This document shows, piece by piece, positions 49,535-59,443 of a stretch of DNA of 64,000 nucleotides (positions within the stretch are counted from its first letter, which is position 1; each line of letters begins with the position of its first letter). The notes beneath the pieces were generated by a model. It saw only the letters and a list, made by a program, of their open reading frames with translations, had not been told where the DNA came from and searched no databases. Source of the DNA: an uncultured Mailhella sp. Its GTDB lineage: Bacteria; Desulfobacterota; Desulfovibrionia; Desulfovibrionales; Desulfovibrionaceae. A program made the translations under genes and the position numbers. The stretch is taken from positions 2,745,001 through 2,809,000 of the forward strand of contig NZ_OZ007001.1 of NCBI RefSeq assembly GCF_963931295.1, written 5' to 3'.

Positions 49535-50713
49535 TCAGTTTGCTTTCGGTTCGCGGAGGAAGCAGGCGCACACCGCGCCGATGACGGCCAGAGGCGTGAG
49601 CAGATGCATGGCGGGGGCCAGACCGCCCCAGAGGTCGGCGACCCAGCCCAGCACGGGGGCGAACATGCCGCCCACGCTGACGGCAACCCCGAGGGTGATG
49701 CCCGAAGCAAAGCCCATGTTTTTGGAGAGATAGCGCTGACCGAGCACGACCATGGAGCTGAACGGCGCGAACAGGGCTATGGCGAGCGGAGCCAGCAGAA
49801 CGCCGGCCAGCCACGGACTGCTCACCAGCGGAAACACGGCGAGAATGGGCAGGGAGAGGAAGGATGCCCAGCGTATGACTCGGCGGAAGCCCCAGCGGTC
49901 GGCGGCAGCGCCGCCGGAAAGATTGCTGGCTACGCCGAAGATGGAGAACAGCACGAGCATGAGGTTGCCGGTGGACACGGACGCGTGGAACACGCCCTGC
50001 CAGTAGAGCGGCAGGTAGGTGGTGAAGGCCACGGTGAGTCCCATGCGGGTAAGCAGGCAGCCGGAAAGAATGCCGAAGGATCCCCATTCATTGGCGGCCG
50101 AGCTGGTGTTTTGCGTGGCCTTGGGAGTTCTGGCCGCCATGTCCCAGGCGGAAACGCGCCAGAGCAGCACCGACGCCATGACAACGCCGAGCAGGCAGAA
50201 GGCGGCGGTGCCGTGCAGTCCGAAGCCGCCCAGGGTCATGCCGCCGAGCGGAACTCCGCCGACCGCGAGCATGACGATGACCGGCCCCATGAGCATGCCG
50301 CCGTTGCCGCCCACGGAAAAGATGCTGAGTCCTACGCCCTTGTGGTCGCCGGACACGATGTTGGCGTAGCGGGCCGCCTCGGGATGAAAGACCGCCGCGC
50401 CTATGCCGCCCAGCACCAGAGAGACGAACATGGCATATTCGTTGGAGAGAAAGCCGGTGGCGCCGATGCCCAGGCTCGCCATGAGAATGCCGAGCGGAAT
50501 GAACCAGCCGCGGGCTATTTTGTCGGCGAGCAGGCCGAGGCCCGGCTGCACCAGCGAGGCCACGGCGGAATAGGCGAAGGCGAGGAAGCCGCAGGTCTGA
50601 TAGTCGAAGCCGTGAGCGGCCGCAAGATAGGGCAGCAGGGCGGGCAGCGCGTGGGAATTGAGGTCGCAGGAAAGATGCCCCAGGGAAAGAAGAAGGATTT
50701 TTCTGTAGTTCAT
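49535..50713 (-). CDS. MFS transporter, fosmidomycin-resistance (Fsr)-like
   Basis: A 392-aa membrane protein with about 12 spans. LLSLGHLSCDLNSHALPALL and AVFHPEAARYANIVSGDHKG match Fsr-type exporters, including the HP and GxxxSIFSVGGNGG segment in helix 4. It likely exports small drugs or metabolites by proton antiport. Monocistronic. Confidence 0.8.
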   Translation of the reverse strand: MNYRKILLLSLGHLSCDLNSHALPALLPYLAAAHGFDYQTCGFLAFAYSAVASLVQPGLGLLADKIARGWFIPLGILMASLGIGATGFLSNEYAMFVSLVLGGIGAAVFHPEAARYANIVSGDHKGVGLSIFSVGGNGGMLMGPVIVMLAVGGVPLGGMTLGGFGLHGTAAFCLLGVVMASVLLWRVSAWDMAARTPKATQNTSSAANEWGSFGILSGCLLTRMGLTVAFTTYLPLYWQGVFHASVSTGNLMLVLFSIFGVASNLSGGAAADRWGFRRVIRWASFLSLPILAVFPLVSSPWLAGVLLAPLAIALFAPFSSMVVLGQRYLSKNMGFASGITLGVAVSVGGMFAPVLGWVADLWGGLAPAMHLLTPLAVIGAVCACFLREPKAN

Positions 50714-50929
50714 GGCAAAAGACGAAGGTCGGAGTGAACATGCCGGACGGCATGAGTGCGGGCTGTCATGCTAGTCCAGTGCGGGGCGCGTGGCAAGACG
50801 CCGCATTCGTCCTTTGCCGCGGCCTGAGAACATGCGTTTCGAGGGCCGATCTTCGATGCACGTTGTCGCGTCCTTCCGTCTCCGTTTCAAAAGCAGGCCG
50901 GAAGGGCGCGTTCTGCCGAAAGTGGGCAA

Positions 50930-51691
50930 TTATTTCAGATGCATGAATTTGGCGGCGTTGTTGTAAAACACGTCTTCCAGAGCGCTGGCGGGCAGACCGC
51001 AGGAATGGACGCGCTGAATTTCCGCGCTCGGGTGATGGAAGGGCGAATCAATGCCGAACATAACCCTTTCCGAACCCACGGTTTCATAGGCGTTCCTGAT
51101 CTGGCATCCCATGGGCATGCCGGATACTTCGAGGAAGAGGTTGTCGTATTTTTTCGCCATGTTGATGCTGCCTTCGATGTACACGCCATGACCGTGGCCC
51201 ATGTGTATCATCACCGTGGGCACTTCGGGGTGGCGTTCGGCGAGCAGACCGATCTGCCAGGGCAGGGAATAGGGCGGGTGTCCGCAATGGATGAATACCG
51301 GCTTGTGGTATGCCTGCGCGATGTCCATGATGGGATCGACCATGGGGGAGTCGGCGGTGAAGGCGTCGAAGAGAGGCTGCATCTTGACGCCGGCGAAGCC
51401 CTCGTCGCGCAGATAATGTTCAAGCATGTCATAGGCCTGCTGTCCGAGGTTGGCATTGACCCAGCAAAGAGGAATGACGCGCTCCGGCATGGCGTGCCAG
51501 GCGGCGTTCACTTCTTCGTTGAGATGAGCTCCCGCAGGGCACAGGATGGTTTTTTCAATGTTGTACTCGTCCATCTGACGGGCGAGAAGTTCCGTGTTGA
51601 AGTTGACGTTGAAGGGACTGCCGAAAAAACCGATATGGGAATGGGCGTCGATTTTTTTGAAGAAGTCGAAATCATACCGAACGTTGTCCAT
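50930..51691 (-). CDS. Amidohydrolase family 2 metal-dependent hydrolase
   Basis: A 253-aa TIM-barrel hydrolase/decarboxylase-type enzyme. The metal ligands are visible in KIDAHSHIGFFG (HxH), VFIHCGHPP, MIHMGHGHG and FGIDSPFHHP (Asp). GFAGVKMQPLFDAF is typical of amidohydrolase_2. Substrate not deducible. It is not in an operon. Confidence 0.82.
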   Translation of the reverse strand: MDNVRYDFDFFKKIDAHSHIGFFGSPFNVNFNTELLARQMDEYNIEKTILCPAGAHLNEEVNAAWHAMPERVIPLCWVNANLGQQAYDMLEHYLRDEGFAGVKMQPLFDAFTADSPMVDPIMDIAQAYHKPVFIHCGHPPYSLPWQIGLLAERHPEVPTVMIHMGHGHGVYIEGSINMAKKYDNLFLEVSGMPMGCQIRNAYETVGSERVMFGIDSPFHHPSAEIQRVHSCGLPASALEDVFYNNAAKFMHLK

Positions 51692-52052
51692 GACGATGCT
51701 CCTTTTGGTCCTGTTGACCGGGCATGGCGACAGAAAGCTGACGGGGCCGAAGCGGCCCCATGCGGGAAGGCTTCTTCTTTTTTCTTGAAAAAGGCAAGCG
51801 TTTTCTGGTTGTTACAGATGGAACGGCATTTTCGTAAAGCGAAAAGAAAGGCCCCTGTCCGCAGAACGGACAGGGGCCGCAGAGGGCGCGTCCTTGAGAC
51901 GTGAAGGATGTTTTTTTCGCCTGTTTTGGAGCGTTGCGCCTTTTCCGATGAGCCTTGCGCCGTTTGCGTGAGCGTCAGAGTGCCTCAGCACAGGCGCGGG
52001 AAAAGGTTGTCGGCACGGGCTCAACGGCCGGATTCGGCCGGGCGCTCAAGGG
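51692..52052 (-). terminator. Intergenic region with hairpin terminator
   Basis: A perfect 12-bp stem (51850-51861 with 51867-51878), loop CAGAA, is followed on the minus strand by TTTCTTTT; it terminates the AsmA-like gene. Nothing else is seen in this stretch besides the leader of the amidohydrolase gene. Confidence 0.7.
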
Positions 52053-52850
52053 TTACTTCTTGAAAAGGTTGAGACCGTCCTTCAGCAGGTTCTTTGCTGT
52101 GTCGCCGGCCTTTTCTCCGCCTTTCAGCAGATCGGAACCCACGTTTTCCCCACCCTTCAGCAGCGTGGAGCCGATATTCTTCGTCTGCGCGGCGGTGGCT
52201 TCGGCCAGCGTGCGGGAAACTTCCTTCACAACGACAAGAGCGGTGCGGGCGAAGCTTGCGCCGGATTCCTTCCGGCCGATGTCGGTGAGGCGGATTTCCG
52301 GCAGCGGCACCTGCACGGAGAGCTTGAGCATCGGAACGCTGAGCGTGGCCCTGGCGTTGCGGATGATGAGCTCGTCGATGATGACTTTCTTCGTGGACTT
52401 TTCGTCGTCCTTCTTTGTCTCGCCGCCGGAAGAGGCCGCGCCTTCGTCGTGACTGTCGGCATAGTCCTGAATGTTTTTCAGAATCACGTCGAAGTTGTTG
52501 GTTTTCCTGCCGAGTTCATACACGAGTTCGGGGTTGTCCACGGCGATTCTGCGGATGACGACCACATCCTTGAACACCGTGGAGGTGTCGAGATCGACGG
52601 CGACGGCTCCCACCGTGGCCGCATGGCCGCTGAAGCCTGCCGGATTGCCCACGGAAAAGCCGCGGAACACGCCGTTGCCCGAGAAGAGCGAGATGTCCGC
52701 CTTGTCCAGATGCACGGACGTTCCGGTGATTTTGGGGCCTTCGGTGTTGACGGCCTTTTCCACAATGGAATTGAGGGAGAAGAACAGAATCGTGACGCCT
52801 GCGGCCAGCAGGACGATCAGAGCCGCCAGAGTGATAAGCCATTTTTTCAT
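52053..52850 (-). CDS. AsmA-like membrane-anchored protein
   Basis: A 265-aa protein with an N-terminal anchor (WLITLAALIVLLAAGVTILF) and a periplasmic beta-rich region. SVHLDKADISLFSGNGVFRG and VFKDVVVIRRIAVDNPELVY are typical of AsmA/DUF748-like repeats that shape lipid-transport or envelope proteins. The C-terminus is Lys/Gly-rich with repeated LLKGGE units. Confidence 0.7.
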   Translation of the reverse strand: MKKWLITLAALIVLLAAGVTILFFSLNSIVEKAVNTEGPKITGTSVHLDKADISLFSGNGVFRGFSVGNPAGFSGHAATVGAVAVDLDTSTVFKDVVVIRRIAVDNPELVYELGRKTNNFDVILKNIQDYADSHDEGAASSGGETKKDDEKSTKKVIIDELIIRNARATLSVPMLKLSVQVPLPEIRLTDIGRKESGASFARTALVVVKEVSRTLAEATAAQTKNIGSTLLKGGENVGSDLLKGGEKAGDTAKNLLKDGLNLFKK

Positions 52851-53255
52851 GGACAGCCTCCGAAGAAAAGAGGGTTACAAAAGCGCGGCGAGTTTTCTGA
52901 AGAGAAGTGTAGAGGAAAGAGAGAAAGAAATCCAGAATTGGACTGCATATATTCGGAAAAAATAAAGGAGAACGCCGTGTTGCGCTTCTGTCTTGCCGAG
53001 CGGGAAAGGCGGACGCGCTTGCCCTTGCCGGTGATCTCGTCAGAAAAATCTGTGGGAAGGAGAGGGAAAAGCGCCTTGACGGAGGGGCTGTCGGAAGGAG
53101 CTCGGAGAAAAGCGGAAATTTCCGGTCGGACGTCGGGCACGGCGCTTGCGGCGAACGGTTGCGCAGACGCCGCTCCTCGGGCGCTCAGAAGACGACGGGC
53201 GTATCAGGACTGCGGTGGGGAGCTCTGGAGCAGAGCGACGCCCCCCCCCGTTTGT
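52851..53255. other. Intergenic region, no gene seen
   Basis: Leader of the AsmA-like gene, then GC-rich DNA without a credible reading frame. A run of nine Cs (53241-53249) lies just after the stop of the acyltransferase gene. Confidence 0.4.
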
Positions 53256-54275
53256 TTACGGCCTCGCTTTGGGGATGAGCAGCCAGGCGAGAAGTTTTTG
53301 TTCCAGCTCCGCCCAGTGCGTTTTGTAGGCCATGGCGGGGTGATCGCTCATGCCCATGTCGTAACGGACGGCGTTTTCTTCGCACAGCCAGGAAAGCTGT
53401 TCCATCTGCAAAAGGTCGCCGATGGAAAGCGTTTTATAATCGGCGTCGTAGCTGAACTGCTGCCCGCGGTAGAAGCGTCCGGCCATGCCGCCGAAAATGA
53501 AGCCGATGTCCTTGCCTTCCTGTGCGGCGAACATTACCCGGCCGCCGCGGTACAGGGACAGTCGCCGCATCATCACCCGGTAGAATTCCAGCGATGGCGG
53601 TTCCGTCATACCGCAGTGCTCCCTGCCTTTCCAGCTTCTTTCCTCAACGGCGATCATGCGCGCGTAGGCGGCGTCGGCTTCCTGAACCGTGGCGGGCACG
53701 ACGCGTTCAAAGGTCACGTCGCTTTCCGCGGCCTTGCGGCGCGCCTTTTTCATTTTGGCGCGGAAATTGCCCGAGCGTCGGGAAAGATAGCCGTCCATGC
53801 CGCCGTCAAGCGAGGCGCTGCGCTGCAGCGTGGCGGGCTGGGGCAGCACATGAAAGATGTCGGCCGTGCGGCGGGAGAGGCGGGGAAAAAGATCGTTGCC
53901 TTCTTCCAGACCGCTGATAAGCAGGCAGGGGAGCGCGCCGTGATAGAAGTCGGCCAGCGCGGGAAGCATCTGCACGAGAAGGTCGTCGGCACTCGGCCCC
54001 AGCAGGGGGCTTGCGGAAATCCAGTGCGCTTCCACGGGCGCGAGAAGAATATGTCCGGAAAGCAGCGTGAGCTCCGCAAACGCCAGCACGTTTTCTTCGT
54101 CCACATGGATGAACAGACGCCGTCTGGGCGCAAAGGCGTCGTGAAAGGAGAGTTGCCACGCCGGCGTGCAGCTGAAGGGATCCGCTCTTCCGGAGCGCGC
54201 GGCAATGGCCGTCCAGAGGGCGGCCAGCGGCGGGTTCCAGTCAAGGGAACCGTGGGACAGAATAAGTGTTTCCAT
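53256..54275 (-). CDS. GNAT-fold acyltransferase (BioF2/FemAB-like)
   Basis: A 339-aa protein. The N-terminal half contains SRRSGNFRAKMKKARRKAAE, typical of the Acetyltransf_6/BioF2-like family; the C-terminal half has the GNAT core GGRVMFAAQEGKDIGFIFGG and FSYDADYKTLSIGDLLQMEQ. Such proteins acylate amino sugars or peptidoglycan-type substrates, some in polysaccharide or exosortase systems. Substrate unknown. Confidence 0.75.
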   Translation of the reverse strand: METLILSHGSLDWNPPLAALWTAIAARSGRADPFSCTPAWQLSFHDAFAPRRRLFIHVDEENVLAFAELTLLSGHILLAPVEAHWISASPLLGPSADDLLVQMLPALADFYHGALPCLLISGLEEGNDLFPRLSRRTADIFHVLPQPATLQRSASLDGGMDGYLSRRSGNFRAKMKKARRKAAESDVTFERVVPATVQEADAAYARMIAVEERSWKGREHCGMTEPPSLEFYRVMMRRLSLYRGGRVMFAAQEGKDIGFIFGGMAGRFYRGQQFSYDADYKTLSIGDLLQMEQLSWLCEENAVRYDMGMSDHPAMAYKTHWAELEQKLLAWLLIPKARP

Positions 54276-54395
54276 GGCAGAGATATGTCTGAACAGCTTG
54301 AACGCAGAGTTTTGGCGCGCTTTTTCAAAGGCTGCGGACGCGGCGCTCCGCAGCGCCTGAAAAACGCGGAGTCGGCCCGAAGCGGCGACTGGGCG

Positions 54396-54659
54396 TCAGT
54401 CGTTGCTGGTTTGCGGCGACTCCGGCGGAAGAATTTCCACGAGCATGGGCGGGCAGTCGGCGTCGTCGTAATCTTCCGACGCGGAAGGCTCGGGCAGCAC
54501 AGAGGCATGGCGTTCCTCAAGCCAGAGCAGCGCGGCGCTCTGCACGTTGTCGAGCATCTCCTCCAGCGTGTCGCCCTCCGGGACGCATCCGGGAAGATCG
54601 GGAAGTTCGCCGGAAAAACCGCCGAAAGGCTGATGGCGGACGAACATGGGATAGAGCAC
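54396..54659 (-). CDS. HicB-like protein (UPF0150), apparently without HicA
   Basis: An 87-aa protein starting at GTG 54659, with AAAGGAGG 6 bases upstream; the ATG at 54695 precedes that ribosome site and is not used. GGFSGELPDLPGCVPEGDTL and EEMLDNVQSAALLWLEE form the HicB-type partial RNase H fold. No HicA toxin gene (small dsRBD protein) is found on either side, so it may be an orphan regulator. Confidence 0.7.
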   Translation of the reverse strand: MLYPMFVRHQPFGGFSGELPDLPGCVPEGDTLEEMLDNVQSAALLWLEERHASVLPEPSASEDYDDADCPPMLVEILPPESPQTSND

Positions 54660-55182
54660 GCGGGGCCTCCTTTGCTGAACCGTCCGACGGCGCATCGTCG
54701 CCGGGCATGTCGGTCATGGTACTGCGTCGGGAGCGGGAATGCAACGTCGGCGGGAAAAAGGCGCGCGTCGTTGAAAGCTCTGCCGGCGTGCTCGGAATGG
54801 CGCAGCTGGCGCGCCCAGGGGGCCGCTCGGTCGGCGGGGGGAGTCCGCGCCGTGGAGAGCAGGAAGACAGGGCAAACTTTCAATCGTTTTCCGGAGAGCG
54901 GCGCGGGAAGGCGCAGTTTACATTATTGCTAAAACGTCTATAGTAAGAAGACTGTCGGAACATCTGCTCTGCGACGGGCGATCCTTGCCCGGTTTCTGTT
55001 CCGCTTCCGAAAATATCTGTCTCTGCTGTCCGGGCTGCGGGCGGTCTTGCCGCGTAGCTGCCGGACGGCGCATGAGTCGGAACTCACCGCTGCGCTCCGT
55101 CGTCGAAGAAGCGCTGCGGCGTTCTTTTGTCCACCCTGTTGTGGACGGCGCGGAAGATATGTCCGGCATATTCTGAAAAGTC
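54660..55182 (+). promoter_or_regulatory. Intergenic region with a rightward promoter
   Basis: TTTACA (54917-54922) and TATAGT (54939-54944), 16 bases apart, form a sigma-70 type promoter reading right towards the small ORF at 55183. The transcript would carry a leader of about 230 nt, GC-rich and foldable. No other gene is seen. Confidence 0.45.
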
Positions 55183-55320
55183 ATGTATAAAGAAACATTG
55201 AGTGGTAAAAGACGTATGAAGAAATATTCCCGCGGTATGGAAAAAATGAGCCTTGTGTATATTCTTTTGGTGGTCATGGTGCTGATGCTCTCCTACGGTT
55301 GCGAATACTGGAAGTTCTGA
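55183..55320 (+). CDS. Small membrane or lipoprotein-like peptide
   Basis: A 45-aa product with a basic start (KETLSGKRRMKKYSRGMEKM) and one hydrophobic span (SLVYILLVVMVLMLSYGC), the Cys lying near a lipobox position. It is AT-richer than its surroundings and lies downstream of a promoter-like pair. Ribosome sites before ATG 55183, 55216 or 55237 are all weak, so the start is uncertain. Confidence 0.4.
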   Translation: MYKETLSGKRRMKKYSRGMEKMSLVYILLVVMVLMLSYGCEYWKF

Positions 55321-55579
55321 TTCCCGCAGAATTGTCGGCGCGCTCGTTGTCCGGCAGGCGCGGCGGGCTGTCCGGGGGCGTCCGGTGCAGATGCCTGGCA
55401 TACGCCCGGTTTTGCCGGAACGCTTCCGGCGCTGACGGCAAAGGATGAGCTGGAGAGCGTGTGCAATAGTCTGAAGAAGAGACGACTCGGCGCTGTCGGA
55501 AAAGGCCCCCGGCGGAAGTATCCGCTCCGGGGCGCGGTTCTGCGCTCGGAGTACAAGCCCGGGGGCGGACCGCAGAACG

Positions 55580-56530
55580 CTATTCCTCGCTGACCGGCGT
55601 TATGGAGACGACTTCCATTTCGTTTTCCCACTGTCTGGCCCAGCGGACGACTTCCTGAGGATCGGAAACGCGCACGGAAAACAGCAGTTCGTGGGCGGAG
55701 CGGCGTGTCTGCTGACTGGGATGCCATTGGCGTTCCAGCACGTAGTGCATGGCGTTGCCGGTAAAGCGCAGCGTGACGTCGAAGAGCGTGTCGCCGAACA
55801 CGCCGGCAAAGGAGTGCTGCTGCTTGTCGGCAAAGCCGTCGTCCTGCAGCGATTCGCAGGAAAAGCAGATGTCCGTGGGTTCGGCCTTCCTGATGCGGTT
55901 CAGACGGAAGATTTTCCAGGCGGGCGGCGTTTCGTCGGCCGTGCGGGCATACACGTAGATGGCGTGCCGCCGGATGTACAGCCGTCTGGGATCAATGGTG
56001 CGCCAGCGTTCCGTCCAGTCCGTGGCGCGGGTGTAGAAGATGCGCACTCGGCGGTTTTCGTACACGGCCTTCTGCAGCGTCTGGAGCACTTCCGGTTCCG
56101 CACCGAACACCTTGGAGGTGATGCAGGAATCGAAGCACTGCTGAAGCTGTTCCCGGAAGGGCGAGGAAAGACCGCCCGCCAGTTTGCGTCCGGTTTCCAC
56201 GGCCAGGGCGGCGAGGGTTCCGTCGCCTTCGCTGCTGAGGTATTCGAGCGCGAACATGAGCACGAGCCTGTCGGAAAGCGTGAGGCCGGTGATGGGCGTG
56301 AGTCTGTCTTCCGTGATGCGGAAGCCCGTCTTGCGGTTGAAGGTGAAGCAAAAGCCCGTTTCGGCCAGCGCGGCCTTGTCCTTGTAGTACTGACTGCGGC
56401 TGATGCCGAATTTTTTCTGCAGCGCTTCCTGCGTCTGTTGCGGGTAGCATCGGATTTCTTGGGCGATGCGGAGCAGTCGAACGAGACGATTGGAGCCTGC
56501 GGCCGATAATTCTGGCGTGGAGCGCGTCAT
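55580..56530 (-). CDS. WYL-domain transcriptional regulator
   Basis: A 316-aa regulator. The N-terminal winged helix is at residues 15-70 (RLLRIAQEIRCYPQQTQEAL, FGISRSQYYKDKAALAE); the WYL-type sensor follows near residues 150-230 (RVRIFYTRATDWTERWRTID, PRRLYIRRHAIYVYA), then the WCX extension. GAGG precedes ATG 56530. It is divergent from the addB-like operon across 165 bp. WYL proteins bind ligands such as ssDNA or nucleotides, so control of the repair operon is plausible. Confidence 0.82.
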   Translation of the reverse strand: MTRSTPELSAAGSNRLVRLLRIAQEIRCYPQQTQEALQKKFGISRSQYYKDKAALAETGFCFTFNRKTGFRITEDRLTPITGLTLSDRLVLMFALEYLSSEGDGTLAALAVETGRKLAGGLSSPFREQLQQCFDSCITSKVFGAEPEVLQTLQKAVYENRRVRIFYTRATDWTERWRTIDPRRLYIRRHAIYVYARTADETPPAWKIFRLNRIRKAEPTDICFSCESLQDDGFADKQQHSFAGVFGDTLFDVTLRFTGNAMHYVLERQWHPSQQTRRSAHELLFSVRVSDPQEVVRWARQWENEMEVVSITPVSEE

Positions 56531-56695
56531 GTTGTCCTCGAAGAAAGGGATGTACCGCAGGAGCATGGCGCTATTTTGCGCCGAAATCAAGAGGAGCCTG
56601 ATTTTGATGTGGCAGAGCGCGGCGAAAAGCCCTATCGTGGAGCGTAACAAGCGCAGAAGCGCGAGGCTCGGCGCAGACAGTGAGGAGCGTGTCGG

Positions 56696-59443
56696 ATGCA
56701 TGTGATACTCGGCCGTCATATGGACGGTCATGCGTGGCCGGGGGCCCTGGAGGCGGCGGAAGCAGAAGGCAGGGCCGTTTCCGGCGTTCATGTGACGGGG
56801 GAAGCGGGCTTTTTGTCTCTTCTGGAAGAAAAGCTGGGGCTTCCTGCGCGCATTGTTCACGGAAGCCGCCGCATTGCCGTTGTGCAGCAGCTGCTCCGCC
56901 AGCGGACGGCGGCGTGTCCCGACGCATTTTATACGCGGGCGTTTGAAGCCGACGCATGGAATACGGCAAGGCGCGTTCTTGCCATGCGCGACGAGCTGAA
57001 GATGGCGGGCGCACTCGAAGATGTGGCGCTTTCGTCGGAGCGCGAAAGAGCGACGCCTGTGCGGCTTGCGGAGTTTTTTCGTCTGGAAGCGCTGCTGGGG
57101 CGTGCCAGCACTCCGGGCATGGCGGATCGCTTTCAGCGGGTGCTGCAGGCCGTGGATGCCTGGGGCATCGACGGCGTGTCGCGCGTGAGTCTTGCTCATC
57201 CCTTGTGCTGCTGGAGCGCGCCGTGGAAGCGTTTGTTTTCTCTTTTGAAGAAGAACGGCGTGGAGATCGAGGAACCGGCGAGCCCCGCGGAGTTTGCGGA
57301 AAACCGTCTCGGCGCGGCGGCTGCGCTGCTTGCCGGAGCATTGCCGAAGCAGACGGCGTTCGGAGCTGACGACGATTCCCTGATGATTCTGCAGGCGGAT
57401 TTCACGACGGAAGCGGCCGAAGCGCTGGCCTCGACGTTGGCCCGGCATCGACATGCGGGGGATCTCGGCCGCGTCGTGATGATCCGGGCGGATGAGAGCG
57501 TCGAGCTTGACGGCGCGCTGCGTCGCTGCGGCCTGCCGGATACGGGCGCGTGTCTTCGTGCGCAGGGGAGGGCGTTCGAGCAGATTCTGCCTTTGTATCT
57601 GCGTCTGCATCTTTTTCCCTTTGATCCGGAAACATTGCGGCAGTTTCTGCTGCTGCCCGCAAGTCCGGTGCCGAAGTTCTGGGCCGGGCGCTTTTTGGAC
57701 GCGTTGAAGGCGTCGGAGAGCGAGCTCGCCTGGGAGCAGGAGCCGAAGTCGTGGCCGGGGCCGTGGCGGAAGCTTTGGGACGAAGCGGAAAAGCTCGGAG
57801 GCGGGGAGGAAAAACGCCTGAGGGCGGCGTTCGGCTGGATCGTGCCCGAAGGCGGCGCGGCAAAGGACATGGTCGATCCGCAGAAGGCCCGTCTTCTGGC
57901 GCAGCGTCTGGGAAAGTGGGCCGCACAGGCGGGCCGGGACGACAAAGACTCGGAGCTGCACATGACGGCGGAACTTTGCGCGCGCCTCGGTGAGACGGTG
58001 GCCGACATGCGGGAAGAGATGTCCGCGCCGGAATGGGACAAGGTGATCGACGCCGCGCTCGGCGAGGGGGAAAAGAGGCGTAAAGCGTCTCGGGGCATGC
58101 TCTGGACCGTGCTGGACGAGCCTGGTCAGCTCTGGGGCGAGGCAGATACCGTGATATGGTGGAACGCCGTGGACGAAGGCACCGCGCCGCGCGAATCCGT
58201 TGTCTGGAGTCGGGAGGAGCGGGCATGGCTGGAGACGCGGGGCTTTGCGCTTTCCGACGTGGAGGCCGAACGTCGCTTTCAGGAGGAAGGCGCAAGTTGT
58301 CCGTTCTTTTTCGCGCGCCGTCTCATCATGGTGACGCCGCGTTTTCGTCATGGGGAAGAGACGGCGCCGCATCCTTTGAAGCTGCGGCTTGACGCCGTGG
58401 CCGAAAGGCTCGGTATCCGTTCGCCGTTCCCCGAGCCGGTGTCGGCCGCAGAGGTGCTGGCAGGTTCGGACAGGCAGAAAGAAAATTCGGATACGCCGAA
58501 AGAAAATGTGGACGAGCGCTTCGGCGGATTCTGGCGTCAGGAGCGGGAGAAGCTTCCACAGCCGGAAGCTGCTCTGCCGGAAACGGACCGGAAGCGACAT
58601 TTGCAGATGCCGGAGCGTCTTTCTCCCTCCACGCTGGAGACGCTGCTGGCCTGCCCCCTGCGCTGGTATCTGCAATATGTGCTGCATCTCTCCGACGATG
58701 AAGAGTCGCTGCTCCCGGATGCCGTGGTCAAGGGGAACATGGCGCACGAGGCGGCGGAGCAGGTATTCCGGGAGGGCGCGACGCCCGACGAAGAAACGCT
58801 GCTTGCTCTGCTGCAGAAGCAGGCGAGGGTGCGCGGGGCCCGGATGGCGCATCCGGGCAGAATCGGCGAACTGAGGGGCATGGCCGCGGCGCTTCATCGC
58901 GCGTTGCGCCGCTTCATCGCCGTTGCCGACAGGGAGGGCTATCGTTTTCACAGTGCCGAGCAGACGGCGCAGGCAAAATTTCAGGACGTGCTTCTTCGCG
59001 GAAGATACGATCTGGCCTTCGCCCGGGCGGGGGAAGCGTCGCCTTCGCTGATTGTGGACATGAAGTGGTCGCGCCGGTCGGCGTATCGGAAAAGCGTGGA
59101 CGAAGGCATGGCGGTGCAGCTTGCGGCGTATCAGTATCTTTTGAAGCACGGTGCGGAAAACGGGGAAGGCGCGGCCGACGTGAGGGACGCGTGGTATGTG
59201 CTGCTTCCTCAGGCGGGCATTGTCCGCGTGGGGGATTCCGCGACGGAGCCGGATCTTGAAAAGCAGTGGGACAAGGTGGCCGAGGAGCTGGAGGCAACAC
59301 TTTCGGCCATGCGCGAAGGGGTGCTTGCCGTTCATGAGGAACAGAAGCAGGATTCGACCTGCACGTATTGCGCGTTCCGCTTTCTGTGCGGACGCCGGGA
59401 CGGCGTGAACCGCGGCGCGGCGGAAGAGGAGGCGTCGGTATGA
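56696..59443 (+). CDS. AddB-like helicase-nuclease subunit with PD-(D/E)XK domain
   Basis: A 915-aa protein. The N-terminus lacks a normal Walker A (VILGRHMDGHAWPGALEAAE), so ATPase function is doubtful. The C-terminus holds a RecB-type nuclease: GNMAHEAAEQVF, LRGRYDLAFARAGEASPSLI with VDMKWS, then VQLAAYQYLL. Cys residues in LLACPLRWYL and in STCTYCAFRFLCGRRDG form an AddB-like 4Fe-4S staple. GAGGAG precedes the ATG. It overlaps the AddA-like gene by 4 bp; together they should process double-strand breaks and load RecA. Confidence 0.85.
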   Translation: MHVILGRHMDGHAWPGALEAAEAEGRAVSGVHVTGEAGFLSLLEEKLGLPARIVHGSRRIAVVQQLLRQRTAACPDAFYTRAFEADAWNTARRVLAMRDELKMAGALEDVALSSERERATPVRLAEFFRLEALLGRASTPGMADRFQRVLQAVDAWGIDGVSRVSLAHPLCCWSAPWKRLFSLLKKNGVEIEEPASPAEFAENRLGAAAALLAGALPKQTAFGADDDSLMILQADFTTEAAEALASTLARHRHAGDLGRVVMIRADESVELDGALRRCGLPDTGACLRAQGRAFEQILPLYLRLHLFPFDPETLRQFLLLPASPVPKFWAGRFLDALKASESELAWEQEPKSWPGPWRKLWDEAEKLGGGEEKRLRAAFGWIVPEGGAAKDMVDPQKARLLAQRLGKWAAQAGRDDKDSELHMTAELCARLGETVADMREEMSAPEWDKVIDAALGEGEKRRKASRGMLWTVLDEPGQLWGEADTVIWWNAVDEGTAPRESVVWSREERAWLETRGFALSDVEAERRFQEEGASCPFFFARRLIMVTPRFRHGEETAPHPLKLRLDAVAERLGIRSPFPEPVSAAEVLAGSDRQKENSDTPKENVDERFGGFWRQEREKLPQPEAALPETDRKRHLQMPERLSPSTLETLLACPLRWYLQYVLHLSDDEESLLPDAVVKGNMAHEAAEQVFREGATPDEETLLALLQKQARVRGARMAHPGRIGELRGMAAALHRALRRFIAVADREGYRFHSAEQTAQAKFQDVLLRGRYDLAFARAGEASPSLIVDMKWSRRSAYRKSVDEGMAVQLAAYQYLLKHGAENGEGAADVRDAWYVLLPQAGIVRVGDSATEPDLEKQWDKVAEELEATLSAMREGVLAVHEEQKQDSTCTYCAFRFLCGRRDGVNRGAAEEEASV

